Of a DNA stretch of 64,000 nucleotides, positions 48,250-60,322 are shown in pieces. Position numbers and translations under genes: made by a program. Positions within the stretch are counted from its first letter, which is position 1. Every line of letters starts with the position of its first letter. The stretch lies in NCBI GenBank assembly GCA_017311185.1, contig JAESUZ010003490.1, forward strand, positions 2,170,001-2,234,000, given 5' to 3'. Source of the stretch: Proteles cristata cristata (Eukaryota > Chordata > Mammalia > Carnivora > Hyaenidae). The notes under the pieces are model-generated. The model saw nothing but the letters and a program-made list of their open reading frames with translations, was not told the origin of the DNA and did no database searches.

Positions 48250-48462
48250 TTTTTATTTAAAATTTTTTAACGTTTATTTTTAGAGAGAGACAGACAGAGC
48301 ATGAGCAAGGGAGGGGTAGAGAGAGAGAAGGAGACACAGAATCTGAAACTGGCTCCAGACTCTGAACTGTCAGCACAGAACCTGACGCAGAGCTCGAACT
48401 CCCGAACGGCGAGGTCGTGACCTAGGCCGAAGTCTGAGTCGACTGAGCCACTGGGGCGCCCC
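48250..48462 (-). mobile_element. CAN-SINE, antisense, with 11-bp target-site duplication
   Basis: The copy runs from a T-rich head to GAGCCACTGGGGCGCCC, with a short deletion near the tRNA end. CGAACTGTTTT occurs on both sides, at 48231-48241 and 48463-48473. Confidence 0.93.
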
Positions 48463-48689
48463 CGAACTGTTTTCTTCAGGGGGACACAGAGGCATGAGGC
48501 AAAGGCAGCTCACTCTTGTCAGTGGCCACAGAGCAAAGGTGCAAAGGTTACATTCGCCCCAGACTGTGCAGGCAGGGGCTGGGGACCGATGTCTCCACAG
48601 ACACCCAAGCTCGGATCCCTGAGCAGAGGGCACCCAGGGGTTTTAAGATGGGAGCCAAGGCATGGAGGCTTTGTTGAATCCGGGAGGTG

Positions 48690-48800
48690 TTCGGGGCCGG
48701 GTGAGCTTTGAGCACCTGCTGCACGCCTTGCCCTGGGCCAGCGCTGATGCTTAACAGGGCGGATATGGTCCCTGCCATCTGGAGCCTGTGGCCCCATGAG
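48690..48800 (+). repeat. L2 fragment
   Basis: GAGCACCTGCTGCACGCCTT, then GGGCCAGCGCTGATGC and GGTCCCTGCCATCTGGAG follow L2 order. Confidence 0.6.
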
Positions 48801-49609
48801 CATGACAGCAGTTCACTGCTAACCCTACAGATAGCTAGTTATTCTCACAGAGTTGGGGGGTGCTTTAGGAGCACATAATAAAGCATGAAAACTAGTCTGA
48901 GGAATCAGGGAATTACTTCCCCTGGTAGCGGAGCTGAGAAGGTGAGCAAGCTGAGGGTGATCCAGACGGGAATAGCCTTCGAAGGCAAGGGTTCTTGTGT
49001 GGAACCCTGAGAACCCACTGGCCTGGCAGAGGGGTCACATCCACGTGGGGCATGTGTGAGGAGGAGGGCCGGGTTCACTGCCTGCAGGATGGGCTTTGAC
49101 CCCAGCTGGTGGCCGCCAAGCCCTTGTGGTCGGTGTGCTTCTCCAGGTGCCATCTGATTGGCTCCTGCTTCTTGAGGGAGGGATTTATGATGAGTGATGA
49201 ATGGCTGGCGCTCACTCACCTGCCCCAACTACCCCCCCCACCTGTCTCTCATGGTTGAAGTTATGACTTCTCTGAGCTGTAGTAAAGAGGTAATTGTTGG
49301 TTTAAAATGTTGCCGTTGTTAAGTCTATTCGTTCTTGAGTTATACCTCCCCTGGGCCACCCCTCACCCCCACCCCACCAGCTGACATCCCTGTCACTTAA
49401 AAGGCTTTTGCCTTTTGCCCATGGAGTGCTATTGAGGCTGTTACCAGACGGAACCCCCAGACCTCAGCCAGCGCCCCCTCCTGTCACAGAGGTTTTCCTC
49501 CTCCAGTCAAGCATAGGGCCCTTGGGATGGGGAATGGGGAATGTGATGGTGTCAGCCTAGCCTTCACTAATTGGGAGTGGGGGGCTGGGTAAGCCCGTGG
49601 GGAAAGCTT

Positions 49610-49790
49610 TGGATTTGAGAACCAGGGGATCTGGACTCCTCATGCCATGAGCTGTGTGACTTGGGGTCAAGTGTCCCAAGTTACCCCTCTTTCTTTCAGC
49701 TACCACACCCTTAGATAGGGATATGGGACACTCTCACTTCGTAGGGCTGTTGATGATAAAGGAAACTGTAGCGTGCCCAGCCAATGCTAT
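49610..49790 (+). repeat. MIR, sense
   Basis: GGGGATCTGGACTCCTCATG, GAGCTGTGTGACTTGGGGTC and TTCGTAGGGCTGTTGATGAT match MIR across most of its length. Confidence 0.75.
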
Positions 49791-49839
49791 ATTTCATCAA
49801 ATCCGAGGTGCCGTGGGTGGTGAAATCCATCTTTGTACA

Positions 49840-49960
49840 AACATTCAGAAAGAAAAATATATATGCTGTTAATTAACTGGCACGGAAGCTCTCTTATCAC
49901 AATGACTGTGACGTACAGCCTAATTTCAGAGATGTTAAAATGTGAAGGGAAAAAAACATG
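49840..49960. other. Short AT-rich candidate element
   Basis: GCTGTTAATTAACTGGCACG and GTGACGTACAGCC (CRE-like TGACGTAC) form a short unique segment directly after a MIR. Confidence 0.25.
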
Positions 49961-50869
49961 CCTTCCAGTCAACAGACTACAGTAGCACATACTCAACCTG
50001 GGAGCCGTGGTTAGTAAAGTTGTGGGGAACCCCAGGCATTCCCACTCAAGCAGGTGCCCAACACCCTTCCTGCCGGTGGCCGGGAACAGTCAGAGCCTCC
50101 GGTGTGACTTGTGCGGTGGTACCCAGTCTCCTGCTCCATTCACACCCTCAGCCTAAGGAGTAGGGTTACCTTTGAGTTTCTGCCTTCCAACAAAGATCAG
50201 GTGTCATCAGACCCCGGCCCTCCTGCGGCCCCTGCCACTGCGGTGAGGGCCTCCAGACACACCCGCTGAGATGAGCTTCCTGAGGGCTGCCGAGACGTGC
50301 CCCCAGCCAGGAACGAGCCCAGCCCAGGGGCCAGGTGCAAGGGGTGCCTCACGCCCGCACAGCACCAGGGAACAAACAGTCTCCCAGCCTGGTTGGCCTC
50401 TTCCCTCCTCGGCCAGGCTGGAGTGCCCACCGGAGACCCCACAGCTGCCCTCTGCTCTGCTCCTCCATCCGTATAGCCTGGCATCCTGGGCCTCTGGATG
50501 CTGGGCGAGGGCAGTACCCTCTGCCGTTTTGCTTCTTCCCTCTTAACGTGGTGGCACTGGACAGAGTCTGCTCCTTTGCTAAGGTGGGACGGCCTTGACA
50601 TGTCCCCACAAATCACCTGGGTCACTGCCCACCCCCCATGGCGCTCATCCATCCTTGGAATAACTACCATCACCTGTGACATGTCCATGCCATCACCAAG
50701 ACAACTTGGCTGATAAACTCGGCGCAGACAGAAAAACGTTTATTAAGAGTTCATTAATGAAATGAGGATTCAGTGATTTACATTTTTGTTGCTGGAAGAG
50801 CAGAAGAGGTCTATAACCCTTGAACAGGTTTTTAGAAGTGAGGCTATTAAACCATGAAAGCTTTTTAAT

Positions 50870-50990
50870 CCAGTCACTCAGCAAATATTTATTGAGCACC
50901 TACAAAGGGCAGGCACTGTTCTAGACACTGAGGATGCATCAGGGAGCAAACATTCTAGTGGGACGACAGATACATTGGTCTGTAAATGAC
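50870..50990 (+). repeat. L2 fragment
   Basis: CTCAGCAAATATTTATTGAG, CACCTACAAAGGGCAGGCAC, TGTTCTAGACACTGAGGATG and ACATTCTAGTGGG match L2 well. Confidence 0.85.
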
Positions 50991-51416
50991 TCGGAAACCA
51001 TGAAGCTAATTTTTAAATACCCTTTAAGGTTTGCTCATGCTTTGGGAGATTGCATCAAAGGGAGGCAGATGAGCATGTAGTTGCACTTCATCCTTTCTTG
51101 CTCTCTCTTGATGTGGCTGCCTGCATCCTTGGAAGGAAACTATAGCTGTTTTGGTTTTAGCTTTCAGAGCCTTTGACAGAATCTTAGAATAATCTGCCCA
51201 ATGGGAATTCCTTTCAAAGAATGGAAGAGAGCAGTGGAGGGGTCATTCTGAGGCCAGCCCTCCCTGCCTTTGAGCCAGACAAAACCAAAGTCAACTGAGA
51301 CCCTTGGAGAAGTCTTTCAGCAGCCTTCAGACTTTGTTCCACTGCATTGCGGTGGCCAAGGGGTGCCCACCATTCTCCACCTCAGTGCACTGGAATCTCT
51401 GGCTTTTCTCTTTAAC

Positions 51417-51601
51417 TTTTTTTTAATGTTTATTTCGGGGGGAGGGGCAGAGAGAAAGAGAGGGAGACACAGAATTGGAATCAGACTCCAGGCTCCACGC
51501 TTTCAGCACAGAGCCCAAGACAGGGCTCGAACCCACGAACTGTGAGATTATGACCTGAGCTGAAGTCGGACGCTCAACCACCTGAGCCACCCAGGTGCCC
51601 C
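51417..51601 (-). mobile_element. CAN-SINE, antisense
   Basis: The copy runs from TTTTTTTTAATGTTTATTT to GAGCCACCCAGGTGCCCC, with a shortened purine linker. The flanks CTCTGGCTTTTC and CTCTGGGTTTTC resemble a target-site duplication. Confidence 0.93.
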
Positions 51602-52762
51602 TCTGGGTTTTCTTAATGAAAGTGGACTTAATAAAAGCAAACATGATTATTGCTGATATATTTTATTCCTTTTGGCCTTCTCTGCCCTCAGCCACATAGT
51701 CCTACTGCCTTTAACTATCTTGGCCTTCTGGGCACACACTCTTTCACACGTGTGGTGCCACCGGTGGAGAGCGACTTTGTTGCCCAGGCCTTGGAGAAAA
51801 GCTGCCGTCTACAGGTCCAGAAGTAGACTCTGTGACCCAGCTGAAGAAAGCCTAACAATGCTCTTAACAATGCGCCCACTGAGAAGCCCCTGTGAAGTCT
51901 TGGCCCAGTGTTCGCCGACATTAAGCCCCTCCAATATGAAAGGGGAAAGAAATCATCATCTAGAAGAGACGAAGAGCTGTAATCCGCAGGTGTTCACTCA
52001 CAGATCAAAAGGAGATTGGCTGGAATTTAGAGCTGCATGTCTAGACTTGTTTGTCTTTCCCCAGAATATCTGTTGAGGTCCTTCCCAAGGGGGTCTCTGT
52101 TTGTTCAGCGGTGTCCCAGTGGGCAGGAGACTCCAAATCTACCCCTTCCTTTTCCTTCCAGCATAGCACAGTATACCACAACTCTCTGTAATGGAAAGGG
52201 CCTATATTTGCACTGCCCAAGATGGTAGCCGTAGCTCTGGGCACTGGAGATATGGCTCCTACAGCTGAAGAGCTGGGGTTTTCATCCTCATTTAGACGTC
52301 AATTTGAAATGGACAGCGTGGGCCTGAAGATGCTTCTGGGGCTCGGGGTCTGAGTATCTCGGTAGACCTTGGCCTTCATGTCCTGGCCTGGGAAGGGCTC
52401 AGGCACTAGGTGTTGCGTCCGGACGCATTCCTCACCGAGCTAGCGCGGTGCCCCAGGCAGTGCTCCACATCGTGCGTGCCACGTGCGTCACACTCGGGCA
52501 GGTCCCTGGGTAAGCAGCCCTATTCTTGTCTCTCTCAAGTCAGGAGCCTGGTGGGAGCAGTTTTCCTCTGCTCTGAGTAGCTGAGTCACAGAGCCCGGGC
52601 AAGGATGAGTCATGTGCCCAACCTACAATGCAAGCATATTCCAGGGCTGGAGCAGTTGTCTTCTAGAGTCGGAGCAAAGATGGAGAACCACAGTTCAGAT
52701 GACTCTGCCTGCATCCCCAAAAGGGGACCCCAAAATGAGCTGACAGGCAGATTCAAATGCTA

Positions 52763-52796
52763 TTGTTGATTGATTGATTGATCGATTGATTTCTGC

Positions 52797-52842
<46 letters not shown>

Positions 52843-52932
52843 CTCTCTCTCTCTTTCTTTTTCTTTCTTTCCCTTCCTTCCTTCCTTCCTTCCTTCCTTC
52901 CTTCCTTCCTTCCTTCCTTGATTCCTTCCTTT
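52763..52932. repeat. Compound (TTGA)n(TTTC)n(CCTT)n simple repeat
   Basis: Short TTGA repeats (about 52763-52790) are followed by long TTTC repeats (about 52796-52870) and CCTT repeats (about 52872-52919). Its minus strand gives a spurious Lys/Glu/Arg-rich open frame. Confidence 0.97.
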
Positions 52933-53159
52933 CTTTTTTTCCACAATGGAAAGCCTATCTGCCAGAAAGGGGGCCATCCAGGCAGCAGGCTTAGTTTTCC
53001 CTTTAGTGACAAGAGATAATTACTGTGGGATTGATCAGGCATCCAGAGTACTGGAGCAAATAAATGGTGTAGTGGCCGGTGCAGGAGGGGCCCCACTACT
53101 AATGGAAGTGGTGGCTGGGTCATCTCTGGGTAATATGGCTTGATGGAGCAGCCACACCG

Positions 53160-53320
53160 GTGAGCTCTAATGTGCTATTCATATGCAGCCAGCCAATTTC
53201 CCCGGGAGGCCTGGGCGGTGAGCCGTTCGAGCAGAGCTGGGCTGCACAGCAGTAAATGAAGAGGAAAATTGAAGTAATGTTGTATTATAAATTTATGATT
53301 TCATCTGCCTGACCCAGAGG
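53160..53320. other. Short candidate conserved element
   Basis: Repeat-free sequence with GTGCTATTCATATGCAGCC and TAATGTTGTATTATAAATTT stands out from the flanking simple repeats and GC-rich sequence. Confidence 0.25.
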
Positions 53321-56300
53321 ATGTTCCCGATAGTGGGGTGGAGATAAGACCCCCCCCCCACTCTGGCAGATGCCAAATTCTCATCTTGGTTGTGCAGGAG
53401 ACAATATTGACATGGCCAGGAAGATTGGGGTGAGGCCCCAAAGTGGGGTGATCTTGACCATGCGTGTGTTCCTTCTTGTTTGAAGACTGTCGCATATGCC
53501 CAGCAGAGAGCAGATCTGGAATGATATCAGTCGCCCGAGTCAGGGAGCGGCAGGGTATGCCACCCTCCCTCCCACCCATCATCCCCCCCCAAACCTGAAG
53601 GAGTCTTGAAGATGACACATGGGCCTACACTTCCACTGTCAGATTAACATATTTCAGACCCAGAGTGCCACAAAGTTAGAAGCAAAGGAGTCAGTTTTCA
53701 CCAGGAAAGCCCCTAAGCAGCAGTGGTTTGGCTGTTTGCATATAATCCGTTTATCAATATTGTTGAAATAATGGTTTAAGAAACCTAGTCATGAAAGATC
53801 TGATTTGATAGCAGGTGATTAATTCAGAGAACTGAGCTGGTCAGCCATGAAATAAATACCAGGGGAAGAAGCCGCTGAGCGTGCGTCCACTTCAGACATC
53901 GGGTCTCAGCCTCCATCCCTCCTTCTCTGTCCCCATGTGCCTTTCCGCACCGGGTGCCAGAGCTCTGTGTCACATGTGGATACCCCTCTCCTCAGCAGTC
54001 GACGCAGAGCCACCGGCTCATCCTGTCTTGTCTGAGCACCTTTCTGCCAGCAAGGCACCGAGTGCTGGGAAATAAACACCCCAGGAAAGAACGGGTGAGG
54101 CCCTTTTGAGGTGGAAACAGGTCAGTTGGCCAGTGAGTGGTGACTGCAAATTTGGAAAAGCTCTGGCTGAAACAAGGGAAGGGAAGGGAGCCCCGGCCGG
54201 TTTCAGCTGAGAATTTGGGCCCGCCCATACTGCAGGGGACCTTGCAGAGCTTTGTACGGATGGCCAGGCTCACACCACCAGATGACAAGGAAACCACCCC
54301 CACCACCACCAAGGACATGGCCTTGGACCAGAGGCAAGCGTGGACCTCAAGTCCCCTGATGCCCCCAAGAGCAAGCCTCTCTTCTGGGTCTGATGACAGA
54401 TCCACTGGTTTAGCAGAAGTTCTGATACCAGCAGGCTTGAAGAGGTGAGGAAGGCCGGGTCCCATCTCTGGGCCTCTTAAGGCATCAAGGCTCTATGAAG
54501 AGGCAGAGGGAAACCAGCAAACTGTAAATCACAACGCTAGAGTGCATTCAAGATGGATCCTCCTGAATGATCCGTTCCCATAGCCTACACCGCAGGGCAG
54601 CTGATGCTCATGACGCGTCCAGGTGCCCCTGGGACGTGGATGGTGAGACCCCTGATCCTGGTCAGTGGGTGTTTAAGCTGCTGTACAGGACTGCAGGGAC
54701 GCTGCTGCCTCATGGCTGGAGGGCACTGAGACCATCATAAACCCCACCCATTAAAGCAACTTCCTGCTGCACTTTGGTGGAAACACCTCTGGCTGTCAGA
54801 AGCAAAAATAAAAAAGGAGGTTGTTGGAAGGGGCTCGTCAACACACTGAATTGCCTGGAAGGCTGGAGAATAGGCAGGCACTGGCACGCCCTGCCATACA
54901 GTCAGCCAGAGCCACAACCAAGGCGCAACCCGGAGCGACCTGGTCAGGAGGCCACTGTGGCCACTGCTGGGTGCTGGGGTCACGCTCATGCCATCGGAAT
55001 AAATTCTGCACTACTGTCTCTCCTCTGCCCCGCTAGCCCTGGAAATGGACCCAAGGAAGACCTCCGTTGGCCACACACAGGCTCACGACCTACTTCCTGG
55101 CTGCCTCGCTCAGAGAGAACAAGGGCCCTTGTCTGCTTCCGCGATGGGAGGCAGGCCTCTGTCTAAGACTCAGACACAGAAAAGGGGTTCAGGTGCTGGG
55201 CGGCCAAAAACAGCCACAGACACCTTACCTCAGAGGTCAAGGCCAAAGTCAGCTGTTGCCCGTTGGGTGGTGGTGGTGGTAGGCTGGTCGTGGTGGTATT
55301 TGTAGAGCATGAGTGTGCAAGAGTCCGATACATCGAGTGCGGGGAGGTAGAGTGGGCCTGGTGGGAAGGGAACGGGTGGGGGGAGCCGTGGGTAGAATCT
55401 GTGCAAGCAGCCTACTCACCAGCCTCCTCTGCAGCCTGAGCCGAGAGGCAGGGACATAAACAGTGAAGTGACCTAAGCAAGCACAGTGCGGGGTTGAAAG
55501 CCAAGCAGCTGCTCACTGGGAGGGTTCATAATTTATCACAGAGGACCACACCAGCACCAGAACATTCCATCAGTTTCCTCCGCACCCCACGCCCAGCCTG
55601 ACAGCAGTTTCCACAGGCACCCCACAGTTACCGGTCACCCCCGGGTGAGCTGCTGAGATCATGTGGAAAATACGCCTTCTGTGAAATGCCCGTTAAAACA
55701 GGGGGCATGATGCTTCGGGGCCTGGGCCATGCTTCTGGTGCACATTTTAACGCAGCCAGAACCTCACCATTCTTGGAGGGCCTTGGGAAGACGCTGTGGC
55801 ACCCTTTGGAGGGTTCGTGCCTGGCCATAAGCCTCTGGGACCCACCTCCCCCAGGCCATGGCTCCTTAAGCCCAGTGTTTTTCCAGAGGCATGGGGTCAG
55901 CCCTGAGTTCTGCCCTAAACTCTCACCCCCCACCCCCACCCCCAAGTACTCATGCTTTGTCTGATGCTGGCTTGGGAGGAGACATTACAAGGACTTTAAT
56001 CTCCTACTGTCAATAGCTTTAAGGTAAAGTACATTCAGGGTAAGCTCTTCAAATGTCAGAGCCAGACGTGCGCCCTGTGTTTGGTGCTAACGCGTGGCAT
56101 TTACTCTGGTTCCAGGAAGGTTCCAGAAAGTGTGTGGGCCTTGGGGGTCCCTCTGCCCAAATGCAGGTTAATTACCAGCAGGCTGACGGTGGTGCCCCCG
56201 GCCACAGGAGAGGGGTGACCCAGGTGCTGGGCAAAGGCCCTCAAGGGAGACCAATCATTTTGTGCAGGAAAGTAACTCAGGCTGTCCTCATTTCCGCCCT

Positions 56301-56370
56301 CCCTGGGATTTCACCCCCGACCTGAGGCAGCTGTACTAACGCAGCCGTGATCTTTCTCTCTGTGTTCAAG

Positions 56371-56445
56371 GCTACCCCAACTTTGTGGCAACCTATGGCC
56401 GCGGCTACCCTGGATTTGCTCCTAGCTATGGCTATCAGTTCCCAG
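56371..56445 (+). CDS. MSI2: MSI2 internal exon, Tyr/Gly/Pro-rich C-terminal region
   Basis: This 75-nt exon lies between acceptor TTCAAG and donor GTGAGT. With the G brought from the previous exon it reads G, then [15 protein letters not shown] and APSYGYQFP, leaving one G for the next exon. The segment is rich in Tyr, Gly and Pro and is probably disordered. [15 protein letters not shown] is what I recall for MSI2; MSI1 has a clearly different sequence here (Ala-Thr-Thr-Tyr-Ala-Ser-Arg), so this exon identifies the paralog. Outgoing phase 1 lets it join either the terminal exon at 60282 or, in the long isoform, a downstream exon outside the window. No frameshift or stop is present. Confidence 0.96.
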
Positions 56446-57949
56446 GTGAGTGTCTTCATCTCCCGGGGCTCTGGAGGGGGCTGCACTTGAGGGGAGGCGG
56501 GAGGAAACCTGAAGAGAACGCAACTCACACACTCGTCCGTGCAAGAAATGACCTATAGTGCTGAGGTTCAAATCCACCGAACTCCAGGGTCAGGACGCAG
56601 CTCCATGTCTGATTAACCCAAGTGTGTCCTTCGTGCCGGGTGTTTGGGAGTGGCAGCTTTTAGGGGGAAGGGAAAGAGCTGTGGCCGGAGCCCTCCCTCT
56701 CTCTCCCCACTCTCCTTTGTCTCCAGCCGGTTACAAGTTCTCTCTGGACTTATCCTCTGCCTCTCCCATCTCCTTCCTCCCACCCACCACCCACTTCCTC
56801 CCTTCCTCCTGCCCCCCGTCCCTCCTTTCCACCCACGTCCTCCCTCCCTCCCCCTTCACTCCCTCTTCCTTGAACTCTGCCTGGCAACCCTGGCTTTGAT
56901 GCCCTTTTGTGTGTAACCGTGGTGTGCCGTTGGGGTTTGGGTTTGCTATCCTGGGAGGGGGCGTGTAGACTCCCTCCCCTGCGTGTAAGCGTCAGAGACT
57001 CGAGGCAGAGCCCACCGTGATGCACACTCACACGCTCGGGGATCCCCAGCTCCCGTGCAGCAGGGAGGCCTGGGACCCCCACGTGAGGCAGGCAGCCAGG
57101 ACAGACATGGTCTTGCAGGGGTGGGGAGGGGGAGTGAAGGAAGCCAGGATTTTGTGGGGCTTTACCTGGCCCCTGAGAGGGTGAGCCAGCCTTTCCCCGA
57201 CCTGGAGTACAGACAGTATGTAGGGGTGCTTAGGGTGTCTGCACAGAGCTGGACAGCCAGAGAGTTTCTAGAGAAGGCCTTGGCGGCAGAATTTGTCCTC
57301 TGGGGTTCTCTGCGGGGGAGGGAGGCTCCCTCGGGAGCTGGGCTTCCGGCAGTTTCACTCCTGGCTGGTCATCCTGCCTGGACCCAGAGCCCCCGGGAGG
57401 GCTCAGGCACGGCCCTTAGAGGATCATGTCCAGGAGGCAGGGAGGAAGGCAGGGGAGAGGCTCGGGAGGGTCTCACCCAGCGTTTGCCTGTTCCTTCCCC
57501 CGATTGTTCACCTGCCGCTGACTGAGTTTCTGGGCGGGGAAGGGCGTTCTGGGTGGAGTCAGGAAGCACTGGGGACACTGGGAGCCAGGCCCTTCGGGGA
57601 ACAGATCCTCACTCAGCGGCAGAAGCCCTGGGCTCTTGCCCAGGCCACAGGCAGATCACCCCTGTCTTTGGGCCTCACCTCTGCCTTCTGTAAACATGGG
57701 GCCTGGGCAGGATAGTCCCTGGAGTCTGTGTGCCTCGCCGATTATCGGGGTGAGGGGGGCAGGAGAGGCAGGCACCGTAGAGAAGTTGCGTGTGGAAGAG
57801 TGCGAGTAGGGGAGCCCTCCCCGTGAGCATGTCCCCTGGGGCCATCGGCACTGAGGAAGCCTCCCCTCCCTGCCCCCTGGCACTTCTCTGCGCTGGATGG
57901 CTGCTTCGGGGTGGCCGTGAGCCCCTCGGAGGGCACAGCCAGAGAAGCC

Positions 57950-58085
57950 TGCCCCTCTGTTAGATCTTCCCCATCTACAGATGGGGACCCTGAGGCCTGG
58001 AGGGGCAGAAAACCCTGTTCAGGGGGGTCATAAGCAGCAAGGAGCAGTGCTATGGTTTAGACCCAGGTGGTCTGTGTCTTAACTA
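57950..58085 (-). repeat. MIR, antisense
   Basis: CCCCATCTACAGATGGGGAC, CCTGAGGCCTGGAGGGGCAG and TTTAGACCCAGGTGGTC follow antisense MIR. Confidence 0.6.
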
Positions 58086-58099
58086 CCGCGTTCCACCCT

Positions 58100-58290
58100 C
58101 CCTAGTGTCCATCTGTCCGGGACGATCGCACTAAGCGCACGCAGCTACTGTAATTTAGACTGGAATTAAAATGAAGTAAAATGAAAACTCCCGTTTCTCG
58201 ATCATACTGGCCACACGTCAGTTTCTCGGCAGGAACATGTGGCCAGTGGCTCCCATTAGCACAGCATAATGAAATTGTGTCAGATGACGC
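58100..58290 (+). mobile_element. Probable hAT-type DNA transposon remnant
   Basis: TGTCCGGGACGATCGCACTA, ACTGGAATTAAAATGAAGTA, CATACTGGCCACACG and ACATGTGGCCAGTGGC follow the order of an old mammalian hAT nonautonomous repeat that I recognise by pattern but cannot name with certainty. Confidence 0.5.
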
Positions 58291-60281
58291 TATCCTGAGC
58301 ATAAAGAAAGAGGTGGGGGATGTGTTCCACATACATACACGCATGTGCACACTGTCCCTCCCAGGGAGAACCAGCTTATCAATGTCCCTGTCACTTCTTG
58401 CCCATCCTCCTGAGCCCAGGAGCTGGTGGCAGTTTTAGGAAAGCCCTTCGTCTCCCTCCCTCCCCTGGCTTCCTCACCAGGGAACATACAGGCTCACATC
58501 CTGGCTTGCTGAGAGCGTCATGCTGCTCTGCACACCTGCCTCCCGTCACAAGCAGGCTGCCATTGCCCCCTCGGTGAGGTGTGAGTCCCGGGCAGGCAGA
58601 GTTGGGGATCCTAACATGCAGTAATTTAGGGGGTGACAGTGGATCCCATGCTAAGGGCCCTGTCTCGTCTAAGAACCTGCCCTTGCCTCCTAAGCCAGCC
58701 CAGGAACCACCGGGTAAAACTAAAGGACCTGTGTCCTTGGATCTGCCCTCATCAGACATGAATGCAAGACAGAGGTGCAAGAGCGACCGACCAAGGCCTG
58801 GTGGGATGAGATAGAGTCTTGCAGCTGCCTCTGGAACAGACCAGAGGTGTGAGGGACCTGGAGGGGCCAGGAGTGACCCTGTCCCGGGCCTGTGTGTCAC
58901 AGCGCCAGCTCCTATAGCTTAACGCAGTCAGCTGGACTTGGTTAGGACGGGAATCTGTCTGGACAGGGGCTCCCTGACCCGTGGGACTTGGCTGTTCTCC
59001 TGCCCTCCAGCCATGAGACTCTCCCGTCCCCACCCTTGCAAGCTCACACCCCGGGTGTGAAGTCTCTTGTGTGTCCTCATCCATGGCCACAAAGAGGCCA
59101 TCAGGAGCCACAAGAGTGAGGCCACCTGCTGCCCGGGTGGAGTGGCCCCGGGCAAGGTGACCCAGTGGCTGGGCCTGGCCGCCCGTGTCACCCTGGGAGG
59201 AGGCAGGCTGCTTTCAGAGTCCAGCCCCAGCTGCCCTCGTCCCCCGGAGTCACTGCCTCTCTTGAGAAGGATGCTCCGCCCGCTGTTCCCAAGCAGCGTC
59301 CCCCACAGTGGCTTTCCTCTCAAGAACCGAATTTGACCCCTCCCGGAGCGTCTGCCCCAGGACAGGGCCTGGGAGTCAGGGGAGCTTGGGAACGCTCTGG
59401 CGTCCGCCTCTTACCCCGGGCCAGTGAGGAACGCTTTGCCGGGTCTGGCTAGTGGGCCGGGTGTAGAGCGATGGCCTCTGGGCCGGCAGACTGAGTCGGC
59501 CCCTCCCCACACCCTGGGGTTCTGTGAGCCAGTGACATCAACACAGCTGTCCCCACCAAATGGCCCTGAGATTTTTGCCTCGTGATCTTTCCGTTCCGTG
59601 TCCTTGCCAAGCGCCACTCCACCCACTCGCCACCCCCAGTCTCTCTGGCGATGTGTGCACGCTGCACCCCTCCCAACGTCTCCTCCCTCCCTCCTTTCTG
59701 GACCATCCCTGTGGCGCCGTGCGAGGGCTTCTCCAGGAGAGATGAGGGGACACCCAGGCCCCAGGGAGCTGCCGAGGTGGTTCACAGCGGCATGCCCTGG
59801 GTCCCCCCTCAGGACAGAGGGCCCTGCTTTTCACTGGAGCAGGCCCTTTCTGTGAGTATGTGCCTCCTCTCCTGGGCTCAGCTGCCCATGTCCCTTCGCG
59901 GAGCCCCGTTCTGCCCCTGTGCCCGGCGCTGCAGCAGACCGGCCAGGCTGTTGGGTTGGTATAATGCAGAGCCCACCTTAAGGGTTCTGTGCAAGTGAGT
60001 GAGATGCTGGTAAAGAGGGCTGGACACGTGTGGGTAGTTGCTAGAGTGAGGAGTAGTTCTCTAGAAAGACCAAGCTGATGTCCAACCACCGTGGAAGCGG
60101 CTCCTCCTTCCCAGGCCCAGTGTCCACCATGTGCACCCCCACCCCGTCCCCCGAGGATCAGTACTGGGGCTCAGAGAATTCCGATCCTCCTCAACAATCT
60201 TCCCTGTTTCCTCTCTTTCCCCCCAGCTCCAGACTCTCAGCTCCATTTAATGTTAATTTCTGTTCTTATTTCACTTTGCAG

Positions 60282-60322
60282 ACTATTTGCCGATTTCACA
60301 AGACATAATTTTTATCAACTAG
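60282..60322 (+). CDS. MSI2: MSI2 alternative last exon, coding part (short-isoform tail)
   Basis: A TTTCACTTTGCAG acceptor with an upstream pyrimidine-rich region precedes this segment. Joining the single G left by the exon ending at 56445 gives codons for DYLPISQDIIFIN followed by TAG at 60320-60322. I recall a short MSI2 isoform whose C terminus is almost the same peptide (DYLPVSQDIIFIN), so this is best read as its terminal exon. The isoform lacks the Ala-rich and Pro-rich tail of full-length MSI2, while both RRMs would be kept. The frame agreement, acceptor quality and poly(A) signal about 1.4 kb downstream support a real exon. A recalled human peptide is the only outside evidence. Confidence 0.88.

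Larger units (their letters stand above)
46443..56370 (+). other. MSI2: MSI2 intron, 9.9 kb, between the linker and Tyr/Gly-rich exons
   Basis: The intron begins GTGAGT and ends TTCAAG, and splits a glycine codon (phase 1) on both sides. It holds the compound microsatellite, a large AT-rich island, an L1 relic, two antisense SINEs and a pyrimidine simple repeat. 53600-56370 shows no transposon that I recognise. Confidence 0.93.
56446..60281 (+). other. MSI2: MSI2 intron, 3.8 kb, before the alternative last exon
   Basis: The intron begins GTGAGT and ends TTTGCAG. It is GC-rich and has no SINE. Recognisable content is limited to a MIR at about 57950-58085 and a probable hAT remnant at 58100-58290. 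In the long isoform the intron would continue past 60281 and through the rest of the window. Confidence 0.85.

Noticed and set aside
52695..53123. Lys/Glu/Arg-rich 142-residue minus-strand frame
   Set aside because: It is the translation of the TTTC/CCTT simple repeat.
28818..56445. Exons considered as MSI1 instead of MSI2
   Set aside because: RRM2 alone does not decide, but the [13 protein letters not shown] segment and GMGML fit MSI2 and not MSI1 as I recall them.
28818..60322. Exons considered as a processed Musashi pseudogene
   Set aside because: The exons are separated by introns with proper splice sites and matched phases and no stops, so this is the functional gene.
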